Assembly: GCA_023389155.1 (NCBI GenBank)
Contig: JAEWEV010000011.1
Coordinates: 310,001-374,000 of the forward strand
Length of the DNA stretch: 64,000 nucleotides
Reading direction: 5' to 3'
Source: Pseudomonadota bacterium
GTDB taxonomy: Bacteria; Pseudomonadota; Gammaproteobacteria; Burkholderiales; Burkholderiaceae_B
Shown piece by piece: positions 7,182-17,800 of the stretch. Both the position numbers and the translations under genes were made by a program. The notes under the pieces were generated by a model that was not told the origin of the DNA, did no database searches, and was given only the letters and a program-made list of their open reading frames with translations. Every line of letters begins with the position of its first letter. The stretch's first letter is position 1.

Positions 7182-9503
7182 ATGGACATCAAAGATGTTT
7201 TCGGTGCGCAACCAAGAAATGTCTGGGAATTTTTATGCGAGAACGGGCAAGGTCTATATATCCCGCCCTATCAACGCCAATACTCCTGGGACAAATCAAA
7301 GATCAATCGGCTAATCGAAGATATCTGCCATGGCTTCCACATGCTCACAAAGCACGAGGATTCGTTCACCTTTCTTGGCACAGTGATTGCGATCCATGAT
7401 ACGAACTACGCAACGGTTAGCCCTATAGTTAAGGACGAAATTCCATCAAAGGTCATGACTATCATTGACGGGCAGCAGCGCCTTACAACATTATTGCTTA
7501 TTATTACCGTATTGCACGAGGAATTAAAGTATCGACTTCAAAGTTGTGCTGGCATGACCACTCCTGAGTACGAATGGTTACGGAATAAGTGCAAAGAAGT
7601 AGTCAGTAAACTAGGTAAAACATTCGAAGAAGAACAGTCGTATGGAGATGACAACTTCACGTTCTATCCTAGGATGGTTCGCGCTTACGAGGACTCTTGG
7701 TCCAGAAGCAAACAAAATGCAATATACGCCTCCCCAATTGGTCTTTACCTCCACACCTACGGAAATTTTTCGCGGAACGCTCCACTAGGAAACAGTTTCG
7801 ATTCAAAAAAATATTTACAGTCAGATTCAAACGATCAACGGTACAAACAACTTATTGTTGGTAGAGATGTCATTAAAAAGCTGATAAAACAGATCGCTGA
7901 GTTAGGCATAAATGACGATCTCGAATTACCAACAATTTCCACCATTGCGAAATCCCGAACTCTTCAAGAAACTATAAATAAGTCCAGTTTTCCCGACACT
8001 GTTGTTCAATTATTATTATCTGAGCAACATTCCACCGAATTTAGCCAGCTTCTTTACCTTGTGTTATTCGCGAATTTCCTGTTAGAGCGAGTTGCACTCA
8101 CAATAGTTACCGCTAAAAACGAAGATTACGCGTTCGACATGTTTGAATCGCTAAATACAACAGGAGAACCACTTACAGCCTTTGAAACATTTAAACCAAA
8201 AGTAATTTATGGAGAAACTCTGAAAGCGTATGGCCACTCGGAATCAAAACAATATATTGAAGCCATAGATCACTATTTTGACATCTATACAAAAAATAAC
8301 GAAAAACAAGACGCCACTGGGCGTCTAATAATTTCATTTGCATTGGCTGAAAGTGGCGCCAAACTATCAAGGCGAATTAGCGATCAAAGAAAATATTTTA
8401 AACAGACTTTCGATTCTTTGCCGACCGCGGAAGAAAAACAAAACTACATAAGGCACCTACTGCATACGACATGGTTTTATCAGTATCTGTGGCCCGACGA
8501 AAAAGCCACCCCTCCCGAGATTTATAAAGTTTCCGACCTCGACAATGACGAAACGAAAATTCTGCTCGATGTACTTCGGTCAATGAAACACACTGTCACG
8601 ATCGCTCCTTTGATAGCTTTTTATTCTGCAATATTAAACGCCGACTCCGATAAGAAAAAAAGAGCAATTAATGAGTTTCACACTGCACTCAAAGCGACTG
8701 TCGCATTTTCTATCCTTTGGAGAGCGTCCAGGCGCAGCACTGAAGGTATTGATGCTCATTACAGAAAGTTGATGGAAGTGGGCAGTCCAAGCACAAATAT
8801 GCCAGCATTAGCGCGCTCTAAAAGAAAAGATGCTGTCTCAACAATAATAGACGCGGACACATACAGACAAGCACTAGCGAATATATTGAAAGTAGATGGA
8901 AAAATAAAAAATAAGAGCGATTGGATAAAGCTAGCGTCCGAGCTGCCCGTCTATAAAAACAAACATGTAGCAAGATTTCTGCTTCTCGCTGCGGCACATG
9001 ACAGCACCATAGATACTAAAGACCCTGGCCTTACAATAAAAGGCCGGAGCGGAATACTTCCGCTGTTGAAATATGAAAACTGGATTGACGATAAAAATCA
9101 GACAATTGAACATATCGCTCCTCAAAATGCCGCAGCCGACACTTGGGATAACGATCTCTACGAAAATGCTGATACCTGCGATTGCTTGGGAAACCTCACG
9201 TTGCTACCGAAACTCGAAAACTCAAGTATCAGTAATAGCACATGGGATCGCAAAAAATTGATCTATAAAATATTGTCTGCAGAAACCAATACTGACGTAG
9301 TAAGCCTATTAAAGGTTGCTCAATCCAAGAATATAAAGATTTCAATGAAGGCCAATGAAATCTTAGAGCAATCTAAGTATTTACCGTTAGTGCGTTCTGT
9401 CGCGCTGGTAGAAAAATGGACCTTAGCACTTGTAGTACGGAGGTCGCAACGAATTTCCGAACTGGCATGGGACACTATTTGGCCTTGGCTGGACCCAAAC
9501 TAA
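7182..9503 (+). CDS. sspE: SspE-like phosphorothioate-sensing NTPase/nickase (DUF262-DUF1524)
   Basis: A 773-residue protein with the architecture of SspE, the effector that is stimulated by phosphorothioated self DNA and damages phage DNA. The N-terminal DUF262 domain has IPPYQRQYSWD at residues 27-37 and the nucleotide-binding motif DGQQR at 96-100. Tyr30, Gln31 and Arg100 fall at the numbers I remember for the PT-pocket and NTPase residues of published SspE; this is from memory. The C-terminal DUF1524 HNH-type nuclease is marked by IEHIAPQNA (His644) followed by LGNLTLLPK and the Asn-Ser pair before TWDRKK. GmrSD-type type IV enzymes share both domains, but co-location with sspABCD favours SspE. 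ATG at 7182 has AGG six bases upstream. Confidence 0.85.
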   Translation: MDIKDVFGAQPRNVWEFLCENGQGLYIPPYQRQYSWDKSKINRLIEDICHGFHMLTKHEDSFTFLGTVIAIHDTNYATVSPIVKDEIPSKVMTIIDGQQRLTTLLLIITVLHEELKYRLQSCAGMTTPEYEWLRNKCKEVVSKLGKTFEEEQSYGDDNFTFYPRMVRAYEDSWSRSKQNAIYASPIGLYLHTYGNFSRNAPLGNSFDSKKYLQSDSNDQRYKQLIVGRDVIKKLIKQIAELGINDDLELPTISTIAKSRTLQETINKSSFPDTVVQLLLSEQHSTEFSQLLYLVLFANFLLERVALTIVTAKNEDYAFDMFESLNTTGEPLTAFETFKPKVIYGETLKAYGHSESKQYIEAIDHYFDIYTKNNEKQDATGRLIISFALAESGAKLSRRISDQRKYFKQTFDSLPTAEEKQNYIRHLLHTTWFYQYLWPDEKATPPEIYKVSDLDNDETKILLDVLRSMKHTVTIAPLIAFYSAILNADSDKKKRAINEFHTALKATVAFSILWRASRRSTEGIDAHYRKLMEVGSPSTNMPALARSKRKDAVSTIIDADTYRQALANILKVDGKIKNKSDWIKLASELPVYKNKHVARFLLLAAAHDSTIDTKDPGLTIKGRSGILPLLKYENWIDDKNQTIEHIAPQNAAADTWDNDLYENADTCDCLGNLTLLPKLENSSISNSTWDRKKLIYKILSAETNTDVVSLLKVAQSKNIKISMKANEILEQSKYLPLVRSVALVEKWTLALVVRRSQRISELAWDTIWPWLDPN

Positions 9504-9517
9504 ACGGAAACAGAAAG

Positions 9518-9550
9518 TAAGGGCAATACCAATTTCAGGCGTTGCTCTTA
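9518..9550. terminator. Hairpin between convergent sspE and GHKL genes
   Basis: TAAGGGCAA (9518-9526) pairs with TTGCTCTTA (9542-9550) over nine base pairs, one of them G-U, with a 15-base loop. It sits between two gene ends that face each other. There is no T-tract, so it is a weak candidate for a shared terminator. Confidence 0.35.
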
Positions 9551-9574
9551 ACTTCCATGTCTGAGATGGCATAG

Positions 9575-11392
9575 CTAAGCTGCTGCCTCATGATCATTGT
9601 CTTCCATCTCACTGAGATAATGATCGAGCATCTCCCCCCATTTATTTCTACTAAATTTATAATGAGTTAGCGCTTTTTCGCTTACCGCTTCATTTTCCAT
9701 TCTCGCCCATGCTGCAAGTGCCATAAGCAACATAAATTTGTTCTCCTCTGAGGCATTATCAAAGTAATTAGAAAAAAACGGATGTGATGTATTTAATTGC
9801 AGCAAAGTCACTCCATACTGCTTGGTAACGTCAAAGAATTTTGTTGAATCGTTCTCAATATAATCAATTTTAAAATTCAAATGCCTTTTTAAAATGTCCA
9901 AAGACATCTCCTGTGCTTTTTCAGGTTCCACTCCTTCTGACGTCATCCACTCCGACAGCGAGGTTGAAGTAAGAGGCAACTCTACCGGATCTGGCCCGTA
10001 ACCCTCGCGGTCGCGTGCTGCATTCATACTCGTTACTCTCTCTTCTACCTGCGCAACAGCCGGAGCATTATTCTGACTGATCTTATTCTTTTTCCCGCCA
10101 ACATCCAGTGACTGAACTTTTTTGAAAAGAGCCGATCGATAGTCAGCAACTATCTTGGAAAGAGCGTACATATAATTTAAAGGATCTGCATTATCTTTCA
10201 AATCGTCTCTATATGCGTCACTGTCAAAAAAACCTGCCTGAGCAGCATCGTCGTCGATTGAGAGTTTATGAAAGTTAACCGCAGATTGCTTATTATTTGA
10301 GACTCCAAAGAAACTATCAAGTTCAGGGTTAAATTGAACCTCGATCCCAAACCATCGATCTAAAAATCTGTCCCCAGTAAAATCCTGAATCAAGTCTAAT
10401 TCGCGATCAGCGCGCATTAAAGAAACGCCAATATTCCCCTGCATATGTTTACCCCACTCTGTACTCCCAGGTAGGCCATTACTCTCTCGCCTAATCGCAT
10501 CTACAACGGTTTTTTTTATAACGCTCGCTAGCACAACCACTTCACAGGGCTTCCCATCGACAACAACAGTCAAAGCTTGCCGATCGAACACCTCAAAAGG
10601 CTCAATACCTGTATAAGGTTTTGGTAAATCCTTCAGCGACGAACTCGCAGTCAAATATAGCGGATCGTTCGGTTTGAAGTCTCGCTTATCGAAACGATCA
10701 TGTTCTTGTAAATATTGTGTTGTAGGGTCCTCAAACAATGGGACAAAGCTAATCCGGACATCTCCTCGCGCAATAAATTTCCTATAGATTCTGCCAACCA
10801 ATAACTCACAGTGCTTAAATATTGACGCGGCAGTTTTCCAAACAATTCTATCCAATTTACTCCACAATACTAATGTCCCTGAATTTCCAATTCGGGCATC
10901 AACAGCGTCTATTATGTCAGTCGGCAGTGCACGTGAAATCGGGGCTGGAATATTTTCTAACACACCAGATTTTATTTCATCTATATCAAGGTAGGTGTAT
11001 AGCGGATCACATCCTTCAGTCCAACTCCATACCTCAACCCGTCGACATTGCGAAATGCTGGAATTTGGCAGACCCATTCCGAATTTCCCCATCCCTTTCG
11101 GATCTTTTCTATGTTCAGAAGCACCAAACTCAAGAGCTTGGTACAAAACATCAGCCGTCATTCCTTTGCCGTTGTCCAGTATCGCAATTCTATCTATTTG
11201 CTTAACGTTTCTTACGTTCTTTATATTCGGTTTCTCAATGCAAATAAACTGAACATGACTTGCTTTTGCTTGAATGCTGTTGTCAATAAGCTCAGATAGG
11301 GCATAAGCAGCATTTTTATACCCGTTATCTCTCATTGAATCAATTGCGATGCTTCCCCTGATAAATGGCTTCGCAGCAATACTGATCTCCAT
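9575..11392 (-). CDS. GHKL (Hsp90/MutL/MORC-like) ATPase of a probable second effector set
   Basis: A 605-residue ATPase with a Bergerat fold. Counting from ATG 11392, the N box is ALSELIDNSIQA (31-42, with Glu34, Asp37, Asn38), G1 is DNGKGM (73-78) and G2 is GMGKFGMG (100-107). About 400 residues of C-terminal sequence contain no other motif I recognise. ATG 11392 is preferred over an in-frame start at 11419 because GGAGAG lies eight bases upstream and it leaves a 2-base gap to the helicase stop. It is co-transcribed behind the helicase. GHKL ATPases next to helicases and nucleases are a known theme of prokaryotic conflict systems. It may correspond to a subunit of the SspFGH effector, but I cannot confirm this. 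Confidence 0.8.
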   Translation of the reverse strand: MEISIAAKPFIRGSIAIDSMRDNGYKNAAYALSELIDNSIQAKASHVQFICIEKPNIKNVRNVKQIDRIAILDNGKGMTADVLYQALEFGASEHRKDPKGMGKFGMGLPNSSISQCRRVEVWSWTEGCDPLYTYLDIDEIKSGVLENIPAPISRALPTDIIDAVDARIGNSGTLVLWSKLDRIVWKTAASIFKHCELLVGRIYRKFIARGDVRISFVPLFEDPTTQYLQEHDRFDKRDFKPNDPLYLTASSSLKDLPKPYTGIEPFEVFDRQALTVVVDGKPCEVVVLASVIKKTVVDAIRRESNGLPGSTEWGKHMQGNIGVSLMRADRELDLIQDFTGDRFLDRWFGIEVQFNPELDSFFGVSNNKQSAVNFHKLSIDDDAAQAGFFDSDAYRDDLKDNADPLNYMYALSKIVADYRSALFKKVQSLDVGGKKNKISQNNAPAVAQVEERVTSMNAARDREGYGPDPVELPLTSTSLSEWMTSEGVEPEKAQEMSLDILKRHLNFKIDYIENDSTKFFDVTKQYGVTLLQLNTSHPFFSNYFDNASEENKFMLLMALAAWARMENEAVSEKALTHYKFSRNKWGEMLDHYLSEMEDNDHEAAA

Positions 11393-11394
11393 TT

Positions 11395-13068
11395 CTAATC
11401 TCTCCAATTTTGATCCCAATACTCAAAGGCTTTAAAAACACTTTGAAACTCAGGTATGTTGTCATTAACGGTGTAAATTCTGCATTCTCTATTTCCTCCG
11501 CCCTTCTGCCCGCGCATTGCTCGGCCTGCCATTTGCGAATACTCAACCAGAGATGCGGTAGGTCGAGCAATTACCGCGACGTTCGTACAGGGCGCATCGA
11601 AACCAGCGACTAGAACCCCATAATTGAACAAAACTCGGACCTTCCTGTCCTTATAGTCCTGTATTGCTGCTGCGCGAATGTCCTGCGGCGTCTCCGCATC
11701 AACAGAACGACACGACACACCTTGGGCCGCCAATATAATCGCAAGCTCTGAAGAATGATTCCGAGTGCACGCAAATACAATTATTTGTGAGCCAGGATCA
11801 TGGAGCTCTTCATTTAACGTATCAAGGAGCTTTACATTTCTGCTTGAGTTGCTGGAAAGAACTTCATATAGCTCTGAGTTACTCATATCAAGCTGACCTG
11901 AATCAAAAGTTAGCTTATCGGCATTGTTATAGTTGATTGGTATAAACTTGGGTCTTGCGAGATATTTCTGGTCGAAGAGGTATTCCAGAGGTGACGAGTA
12001 TGTGGCGACCTCCATAGTAATTCGGCGATTTTGGAAAAAATTACTTAACCGATCGTTTTCAGTTTCGACTTTCTCTCCAAAACCATGCAATCTACCTGGT
12101 GTTGCAGTAAGGCCCAGAAGAAATGCCCCATCTGCCGATTTCTCCACAAACTCGTTTACTAACGCAGCATAAGTTGTAGCAATTGCTTTATGTGCTTCAT
12201 CAAAGATAACAAGTGTTGTCCTTTCCTTCAGTTTAGAAAAAAGCTCTTTTTTTGCAGATTGCCCTACTCTATTGAGTTTCTGCAAGCTACCAACAAAAAA
12301 ACCGCTTCTAATACCACTGATTGATAGTTGTGAACTACCGAAATATGCATATGCGTGAACACTTTGTATGCCCAAGGCTGCCCAAGCCCTGTTAAATTCC
12401 ATGAGGGCCTGACTACAAAGCTCGTTTCTATCAGCCAACCAAATTACTAGCGCATCCGGGTTAACTCGCAATATATTGCAAGCAATGTGCATCGCTGTTC
12501 TCGTTTTTCCAGCGCCAGTTGGAAGATGTAGTAAACATCTTGAAAGTCGTGATTTTCGATTACGCTCGTCAGCATTGGAAAATTCATAATAGTATTTGTT
12601 GAATTGTGCTAGACAGCGCCGTTGATAATCGTGTAACGGATATTGAGGATCGACTAAATAGACATCTTGTTGCGTAATAGTTAACGTCTTAAGCCGATTG
12701 AACTCGTACTCCAAGCCCATTGCGGAGTACAGACGAGTATCTCGATCCTGATAAAGTTTAACTAGTAATTCATATTCTGCACGACCAACGTTCTGAGTAG
12801 TATTTCCTTTGGACAATGCCTCAACGATTGAAGTAACTTGCGTTGAACTAAGCCTTTGTATCAATTTTTTAAATATTGCTGGCTCTTTTAATAAATTCAA
12901 TCCCACCGTCTCATAGACTACATTTACGAGATCTAATTCAGATTCATTATCTAATTCTAATGTCGCTAAGACTTTGTTTTGTGCGTCCGTTAAAAGGCCT
13001 CTCAAATCGGTGTCCGAAAGATTCTTTAAAAGATTCCGTAACATGAGAAATAATCGCCATTTTCGCAT
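11395..13068 (-). CDS. SF2 DEAD/DEAH-type helicase of a probable second effector set
   Basis: A 557-residue superfamily 2 helicase. Motif Q-like PLHDYQRRCL is at 144-153, motif I PTGAGKT at 183-189, motif II DEAH at 290-293, motif III TAT at 321-323, and motif VI QMAGRAMRG at 511-519. The order and spacing match restriction-type (type I/III R subunit-like) translocases, but no nuclease domain is attached. About 140 N-terminal residues are helical and unassigned. A second in-frame ATG (13044) is a possible start. The GHKL ATPase gene follows two bases after the stop, while the PLD-type gene starts 48 bases away on the other strand. I infer a three-protein DNA-processing complex. Confidence 0.85.
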   Translation of the reverse strand: MRKWRLFLMLRNLLKNLSDTDLRGLLTDAQNKVLATLELDNESELDLVNVVYETVGLNLLKEPAIFKKLIQRLSSTQVTSIVEALSKGNTTQNVGRAEYELLVKLYQDRDTRLYSAMGLEYEFNRLKTLTITQQDVYLVDPQYPLHDYQRRCLAQFNKYYYEFSNADERNRKSRLSRCLLHLPTGAGKTRTAMHIACNILRVNPDALVIWLADRNELCSQALMEFNRAWAALGIQSVHAYAYFGSSQLSISGIRSGFFVGSLQKLNRVGQSAKKELFSKLKERTTLVIFDEAHKAIATTYAALVNEFVEKSADGAFLLGLTATPGRLHGFGEKVETENDRLSNFFQNRRITMEVATYSSPLEYLFDQKYLARPKFIPINYNNADKLTFDSGQLDMSNSELYEVLSSNSSRNVKLLDTLNEELHDPGSQIIVFACTRNHSSELAIILAAQGVSCRSVDAETPQDIRAAAIQDYKDRKVRVLFNYGVLVAGFDAPCTNVAVIARPTASLVEYSQMAGRAMRGQKGGGNRECRIYTVNDNIPEFQSVFKAFEYWDQNWRD

Positions 13069-13116
13069 CTATAATATTTACATTCTATATCAAATATTTC
13101 ATTTGAATACATAATT

Positions 13117-14022
13117 ATGATCCTAGGTTCGAAATTTAGCGAATATTTGGCTAGTCGAATACCCACGACGACTCGCCTAATAATAATATCTGCGTACGTT
13201 ACAAAAACCGCTTTGGAATGGATCTGTAAAATCGTGAGATACGATTGCCAGGTTGTTATCGTCGGTCGATTCAATCCTTACGATTTTACGAGAGGCTCTA
13301 GCGACTTTGGAGCAATTCTGTTTGCGCAGCAAAAGGGCTGGGAAGTGAGAATGCTGGGCACCCTGCACGCGAAAATATATTGTTTTGATAATGAGGAAAT
13401 TTTTGTCGGTAGCGCCAATATGACAAACAATGGCCTTTCGTTACTAGGAGATGGCAACCTAGAAATTATGACTAAGGCAGAACCAACCGGGCCCAACCTA
13501 AATCTAATTTACTCCGTTATAAATGGAGCGGTAATGATCGACGAAGGAACTGCTCTCAAAATGAGCATGTACCTTCAGTCGAAGAGCGAAACTGAACTAC
13601 TCACACCGGACAAAGCTCAGTGGCCCCAGAGCATTGTTCAACTTAGAGAAGATATTTTCGTTGCCGACTTCCCACTTGAGAGCTATGGAAAAAATCGACA
13701 TTTGCCTTTCCATTCCCTTCAATTTGTTCAATTGGACAATTCGTGTGAGTCGGAACAAAAAGCTTTGTTCAAAAACTCCGTCGCTTACAAATGGCTCGAA
13801 ACAACGATTAGCAAAACGCAAGAGCAAAGTGCATCGTTTGGATATTTATCGCAGCAGCTCCATAACGCTCTTTGTGACCAACCAGCGCCTTATCGTAAAA
13901 AAGTCAAAGATCTTTTATTTAATCTGATAACCTACGTAGAACAACTTGCAAAGGACGATATAAAAATTAGTGTTCCGCGTCACTCCACAATATTAACTTT
14001 AATCCCAAAAAATCATTTATGA
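13117..14022 (+). CDS. Single-HKD phospholipase-D-superfamily nuclease-like protein
   Basis: A 301-residue protein with one PLD-type motif: HAKIYCFDNEEIFVGSAN at residues 84-101 (His84, Lys86, Asp91, Gly98-Ser-Ala-Asn101). One motif per chain is normal for bacterial nucleases such as Nuc and BfiI, which dimerise to form one active site. The C-terminal two-thirds show no motif I know. The gene diverges from the helicase gene (48-base gap) and its last 10 bases overlap the end of sspD on the opposite strand. This lone plus-strand gene inside a minus-strand run suggests separate control. It is the likely nuclease of the helicase/GHKL group. Confidence 0.82.
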   Translation: MILGSKFSEYLASRIPTTTRLIIISAYVTKTALEWICKIVRYDCQVVIVGRFNPYDFTRGSSDFGAILFAQQKGWEVRMLGTLHAKIYCFDNEEIFVGSANMTNNGLSLLGDGNLEIMTKAEPTGPNLNLIYSVINGAVMIDEGTALKMSMYLQSKSETELLTPDKAQWPQSIVQLREDIFVADFPLESYGKNRHLPFHSLQFVQLDNSCESEQKALFKNSVAYKWLETTISKTQEQSASFGYLSQQLHNALCDQPAPYRKKVKDLLFNLITYVEQLAKDDIKISVPRHSTILTLIPKNHL

Positions 14023-14855
14023 CACGCAATGCAGACTTTGCTTTTACCGTATAGGTCGTCAAGATCGATCTCTGTAGAATCCGGACGTAGTGGGTTGATT
14101 TTTATGCGCTTCTTATGCATCTCAACTTTCTTTTCGTAATCAGCCTTGATTTCTGCGACACGTTCTGGGCGAGATAGTTCAGTTAAAGACTCTCTTTCTG
14201 ACCAAGTGAAAGGCGTCTGGTTTTCCATAGCTTCTTTTTCATATCGCTTTGCCTCGTCAAACGCTTCTGGATGTCTTTCTAGCAAGCCAACCCATTCAAT
14301 TTTTCTTTGAAAAAAACAAAAAGTGCAACCACTTCGAGAGCGCCAATTGTAATAAGCCGGCAACCCCAAGCCCGAATTTTTTAAGATATCCATGACACCT
14401 GCTTTGTCAACGTGAGCATCTTTAAATGGCAATTTGACTATCAGTTTTTCGTTATTAGATTCGAACCCGGTACGATATTCTTCATCAGAACGGATAGCCA
14501 CGTATGAATAAACAGTGTAGCCCTGGTCGAGAAACCCCTTTACCCAATCCTCAAAGGGCTTGAGTTTCATTTTGATGGTGCACCAACGTGCCTGCGGAGA
14601 CGGGAGAAAATTATTATGTTGCAATAGCCAGAAGTCAAAATCACGATTGGGATTAATTCGCAATATGGGTTTACCTAAATATCCTTCTAAATATGACAAA
14701 TACTCATACACTTCGGGCAACTCCTTACCCGTATCAGTAAAAAAGTAATCAATATCCAGTTCTGGATGATGGTCGCGCATGTATACAGCCAGCGCGGCAC
14801 TGTCTTTTCCGCCAGAGACACCAAGAACATGTTTGATTTTGCTCACTTTAGTCAC
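14013..14855 (-). CDS. sspD: SspD, PAPS-reductase/DndC-like ATP pyrophosphatase
   Basis: A 280-residue member of the PAPS reductase/ATP-PPase superfamily. The pyrophosphatase loop SGGKDS is at residues 14-19. Cysteines at 92 (RWCTIKMK), 177 and 180 (SGCTFC) could hold an iron-sulfur cluster as in DndC; a further CxxC pair (275, 278) ends the protein. In the Ssp system SspD is thought to activate the DNA backbone with ATP so that sulfur can be inserted. The GTG start overlaps the sspC stop by eight bases, making sspB-sspC-sspD one coupled operon. Alternative: another sulfurtransferase-type PPase; context makes SspD much more likely. Confidence 0.88.
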   Translation of the reverse strand: MTKVSKIKHVLGVSGGKDSAALAVYMRDHHPELDIDYFFTDTGKELPEVYEYLSYLEGYLGKPILRINPNRDFDFWLLQHNNFLPSPQARWCTIKMKLKPFEDWVKGFLDQGYTVYSYVAIRSDEEYRTGFESNNEKLIVKLPFKDAHVDKAGVMDILKNSGLGLPAYYNWRSRSGCTFCFFQRKIEWVGLLERHPEAFDEAKRYEKEAMENQTPFTWSERESLTELSRPERVAEIKADYEKKVEMHKKRIKINPLRPDSTEIDLDDLYGKSKVCIACHK

Positions 14856-17800
14856 CTAAATTTTCTATTAAACGTGCAAGAACTGCAATTTTCAGTCGAT
14901 CATTACCTAATTGCGCAATCGAATCACTCAAGGCCTTAAGTTTTTCATCAATCAACGGCTCTTCATGGTCAAACACGTCCGCATCTAAAAACGAGCTGGA
15001 AACTTTTGTTGTTCCTTTTGCGACAACTCCAATCCGATATCGTCCGGCGCTACCACTCTCAACTTTTGCGTAAATCTCTGCGCGGTTAAACATATCGCAC
15101 ATCACAGAGAGCCGCTGACCGGCCCGTTCAAGATCCTGATCAATCCAATCGGACGTTGGTTTATCTGCCAAGAGACTAACAATTGCTGCCATTTCATCGT
15201 CCCTTCCTCCAAAGGTAGAAAGTCTGGAAATGAATGCATCAGTCTTGAAATCTCCAGACTTACCCCGGATCATTTTTGCTCTGGACTGAACAATCCCGAA
15301 TCGTTTTTCATCGCTTGGATCAATCCTCAAGTCCTTAAACATTTCATTTTCAAACCGAGCCATAAGATCTGGAAATGCCACGTGGAGCTCTTTCAGTGAC
15401 GCAATTACCTGCGTTGATTTTTCGACATCAGAGTTTCCAGCTTCAAACAACGAAGGAATACTCTCGAATAACAGTTTATTCGGATCATCTGCGTTACGTA
15501 TGAAATCCCTTAACTGCAATGTGGTTCTATTAAGTTGTTTAGTTCTGTGGGTCCACTTGTCCAATGCATCCACAATGTAGACAAGCGCTCGCGCAACGGC
15601 TAGCGGTTGATTTTCAATATAGCCGCCAGTGTTCAACTCGGCAGTTTGATTTAATTTGATTGCTAATAATCGTATCCACTTTTGTTCATTATGAGCATGA
15701 CCCACTGAAAGCAAACCGATTAGTCGTGGAGCTTTAATGAGGTAATCAATAAGCAAGTCGTCCACATGGGTTTGATAGTGATCTTCGATGTAGCATGCAA
15801 TATTATTAACGTTCGATAAAATATAGCTGACTAATAATACCGGGAGCAGGCCTTTTTTTACGCCGTATGGGCTTTGCTGCCAGCGTTGATAGATTTGCTC
15901 TGCAGTGATCGCGGACTCACACTGCTGTAAATACTTGTCAGTATCGGCCCATAATAAAGCCAGTCCCGAATCCCGCTCACCTGCACTCTCTGGGCGCACG
16001 AATGCAAAACCAGTCTCTGTTTCTACGTGCAAACGATTTTTCTGGAGTATTGAGCGGTACAGCCCCATTTCAGGAGGAAAACCCTGGATGCCTAAATCTT
16101 GCTTATCACGATTCAAGACCATTCGTTTCAACAAAGCGTTCAACGCCGCATTTGCATTGCTGGACGGCTTTTCTCTATTCAGCATCTCGTTCATGATGCA
16201 AGGAGACGCGCCAAAAGCACAATCGGCGATGTTTGACGCAATATCTGACAAATCTTCTTTTTCCAAAGACGAAGTAGTGGCACCAAGAGTCCAATCGGAT
16301 AGATCAATTGTTTGGTAAAGCTCTTTCTCGATAATATTTCTCACGAAAGAAATTCGGTTTTGAACTTCTTTCCGCGCCACGATATCATTCACAATTCGGA
16401 CATCATTATCGTCAATCCATTCTAGCGCCAGCAATTCTGAAGCGTATTCACTGATTTTCAGATAATTGGTAGCTACGTTAATAGCGATATTTTTTAGCGA
16501 CGGTGCGATCTCTGCGGTAATATTTTTCGCAAACTCAAATTGGCCTTGGTCGGTTGGGACTAATACAACGAAGGAGCCGATTAATGAATGATCTGTTTTC
16601 AGGTTCTTTAAAAAAAACGTAGTTTGCTCGCTAACAGGAAAGAGCTCAATAGACATCCATCTTAAAGCGCCCGTTTGATGATAATGTCGCTTAGCCAAAA
16701 CGGGTTTGAAATTCGCCACTGCACGAAGTTTGTCAAATCCGTTGCCTTGAATTTTCGCATAGGCAACATCCAATGCTGCTTCAATATCAAAATCGCTGCC
16801 ATCTGTTAGCACATAACCACTCGCGTATTTGCGATAGACAATGACTGATGATTTACTCAAATCCTCGAGAATTTTAGCCAAAGCATTTTTGTCAAACAGC
16901 GTTTCCAACAACTGTGTATCTACAGATACGCCAGAATTGCCTTTTAGCAAGTTACAAACAGCAATTGTCTTCAATACCTTGCCATACAACTCGTTAGCGT
17001 GATTGTTGTATCGCGCAATTGCATCTTTGGCTACCAGCCACTGTTTCGACTCAGCTGACACGCTGAGCAGCGAATCTAAATTCGTTTCCAGATAATCCCA
17101 AAGCATTGGGGGAGTATAGGTTTCGGCTTGTTCAACTGGAGTTTGACGAAGGTAGTCGCGAAAAGCCCTCGGTTCCGCGGACATTAGAAATGAAAAAATG
17201 CTACGTTGATTCTGTCCAAACCGCTTTTTTGACAATTCACATAGCAAAACGGTCGTTAGCGGATGCAGCGGCCAGGTATTATTGAGTAGCGCCTCTAGTG
17301 CCTCCGTATCGATTTTTCTCGATCGACTTATATTTTGAACTACTGATGCAGTTTTATCACGGATACTTTTCTCAGAAACCTTCGACCCTGCCTTTTTCTC
17401 CATTGCCTGAGCAATGAGAAAAATCTGCTCGTCCGCTGAAATATTAACGGCGAGATCAACAAATCGACCTTGAATCTTGTTCCATTCATCCCTGACTTTT
17501 TTCGCCAGATTTCGTGCATATTCCATGAAAGACTGATGCAAGATACCAATCAATACAATCCGACCTTCGCTTCGGTTCGCAATTTCCGCCAAGCGCTGGA
17601 AGAAATAAATATCGTCGGGCTCACTGTTTTTAGCAATTCCGTCAAAAACCTTTCCCATTTCATCTACAAATACGAGGATGCCAGCACCTTCGCGGGATCT
17701 ATTTTGAATCTCAATAAGAATATCGTCTGTACTTGCAGCATCAAGCAATCCCATTTCGCGCTTAAATAGAACTGCAGGTGACTCTGTACTACCGGTAACG

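Noticed and set aside
6210..7182. Attachment-site repeat at the left island edge
   Set aside because: I compared the region near 7.0-7.18 kb with 20.32-20.37 kb by eye and found no convincing direct repeat.
7182..9503. GmrSD-type type IV restriction enzyme instead of SspE
   Set aside because: Domains are shared, but length, Tyr30/Gln31/Arg100 positions as I remember them and the sspABCD neighbours favour SspE. Not fully excluded.
7182..14855. Classical restriction-modification, Dnd or DISARM system
   Set aside because: There is no DNA methyltransferase and no DUF1998 helicase or DrmB. A DndD/DndE pair is lacking, while DUF4007 and a DUF262/DUF1524 protein point to Ssp.
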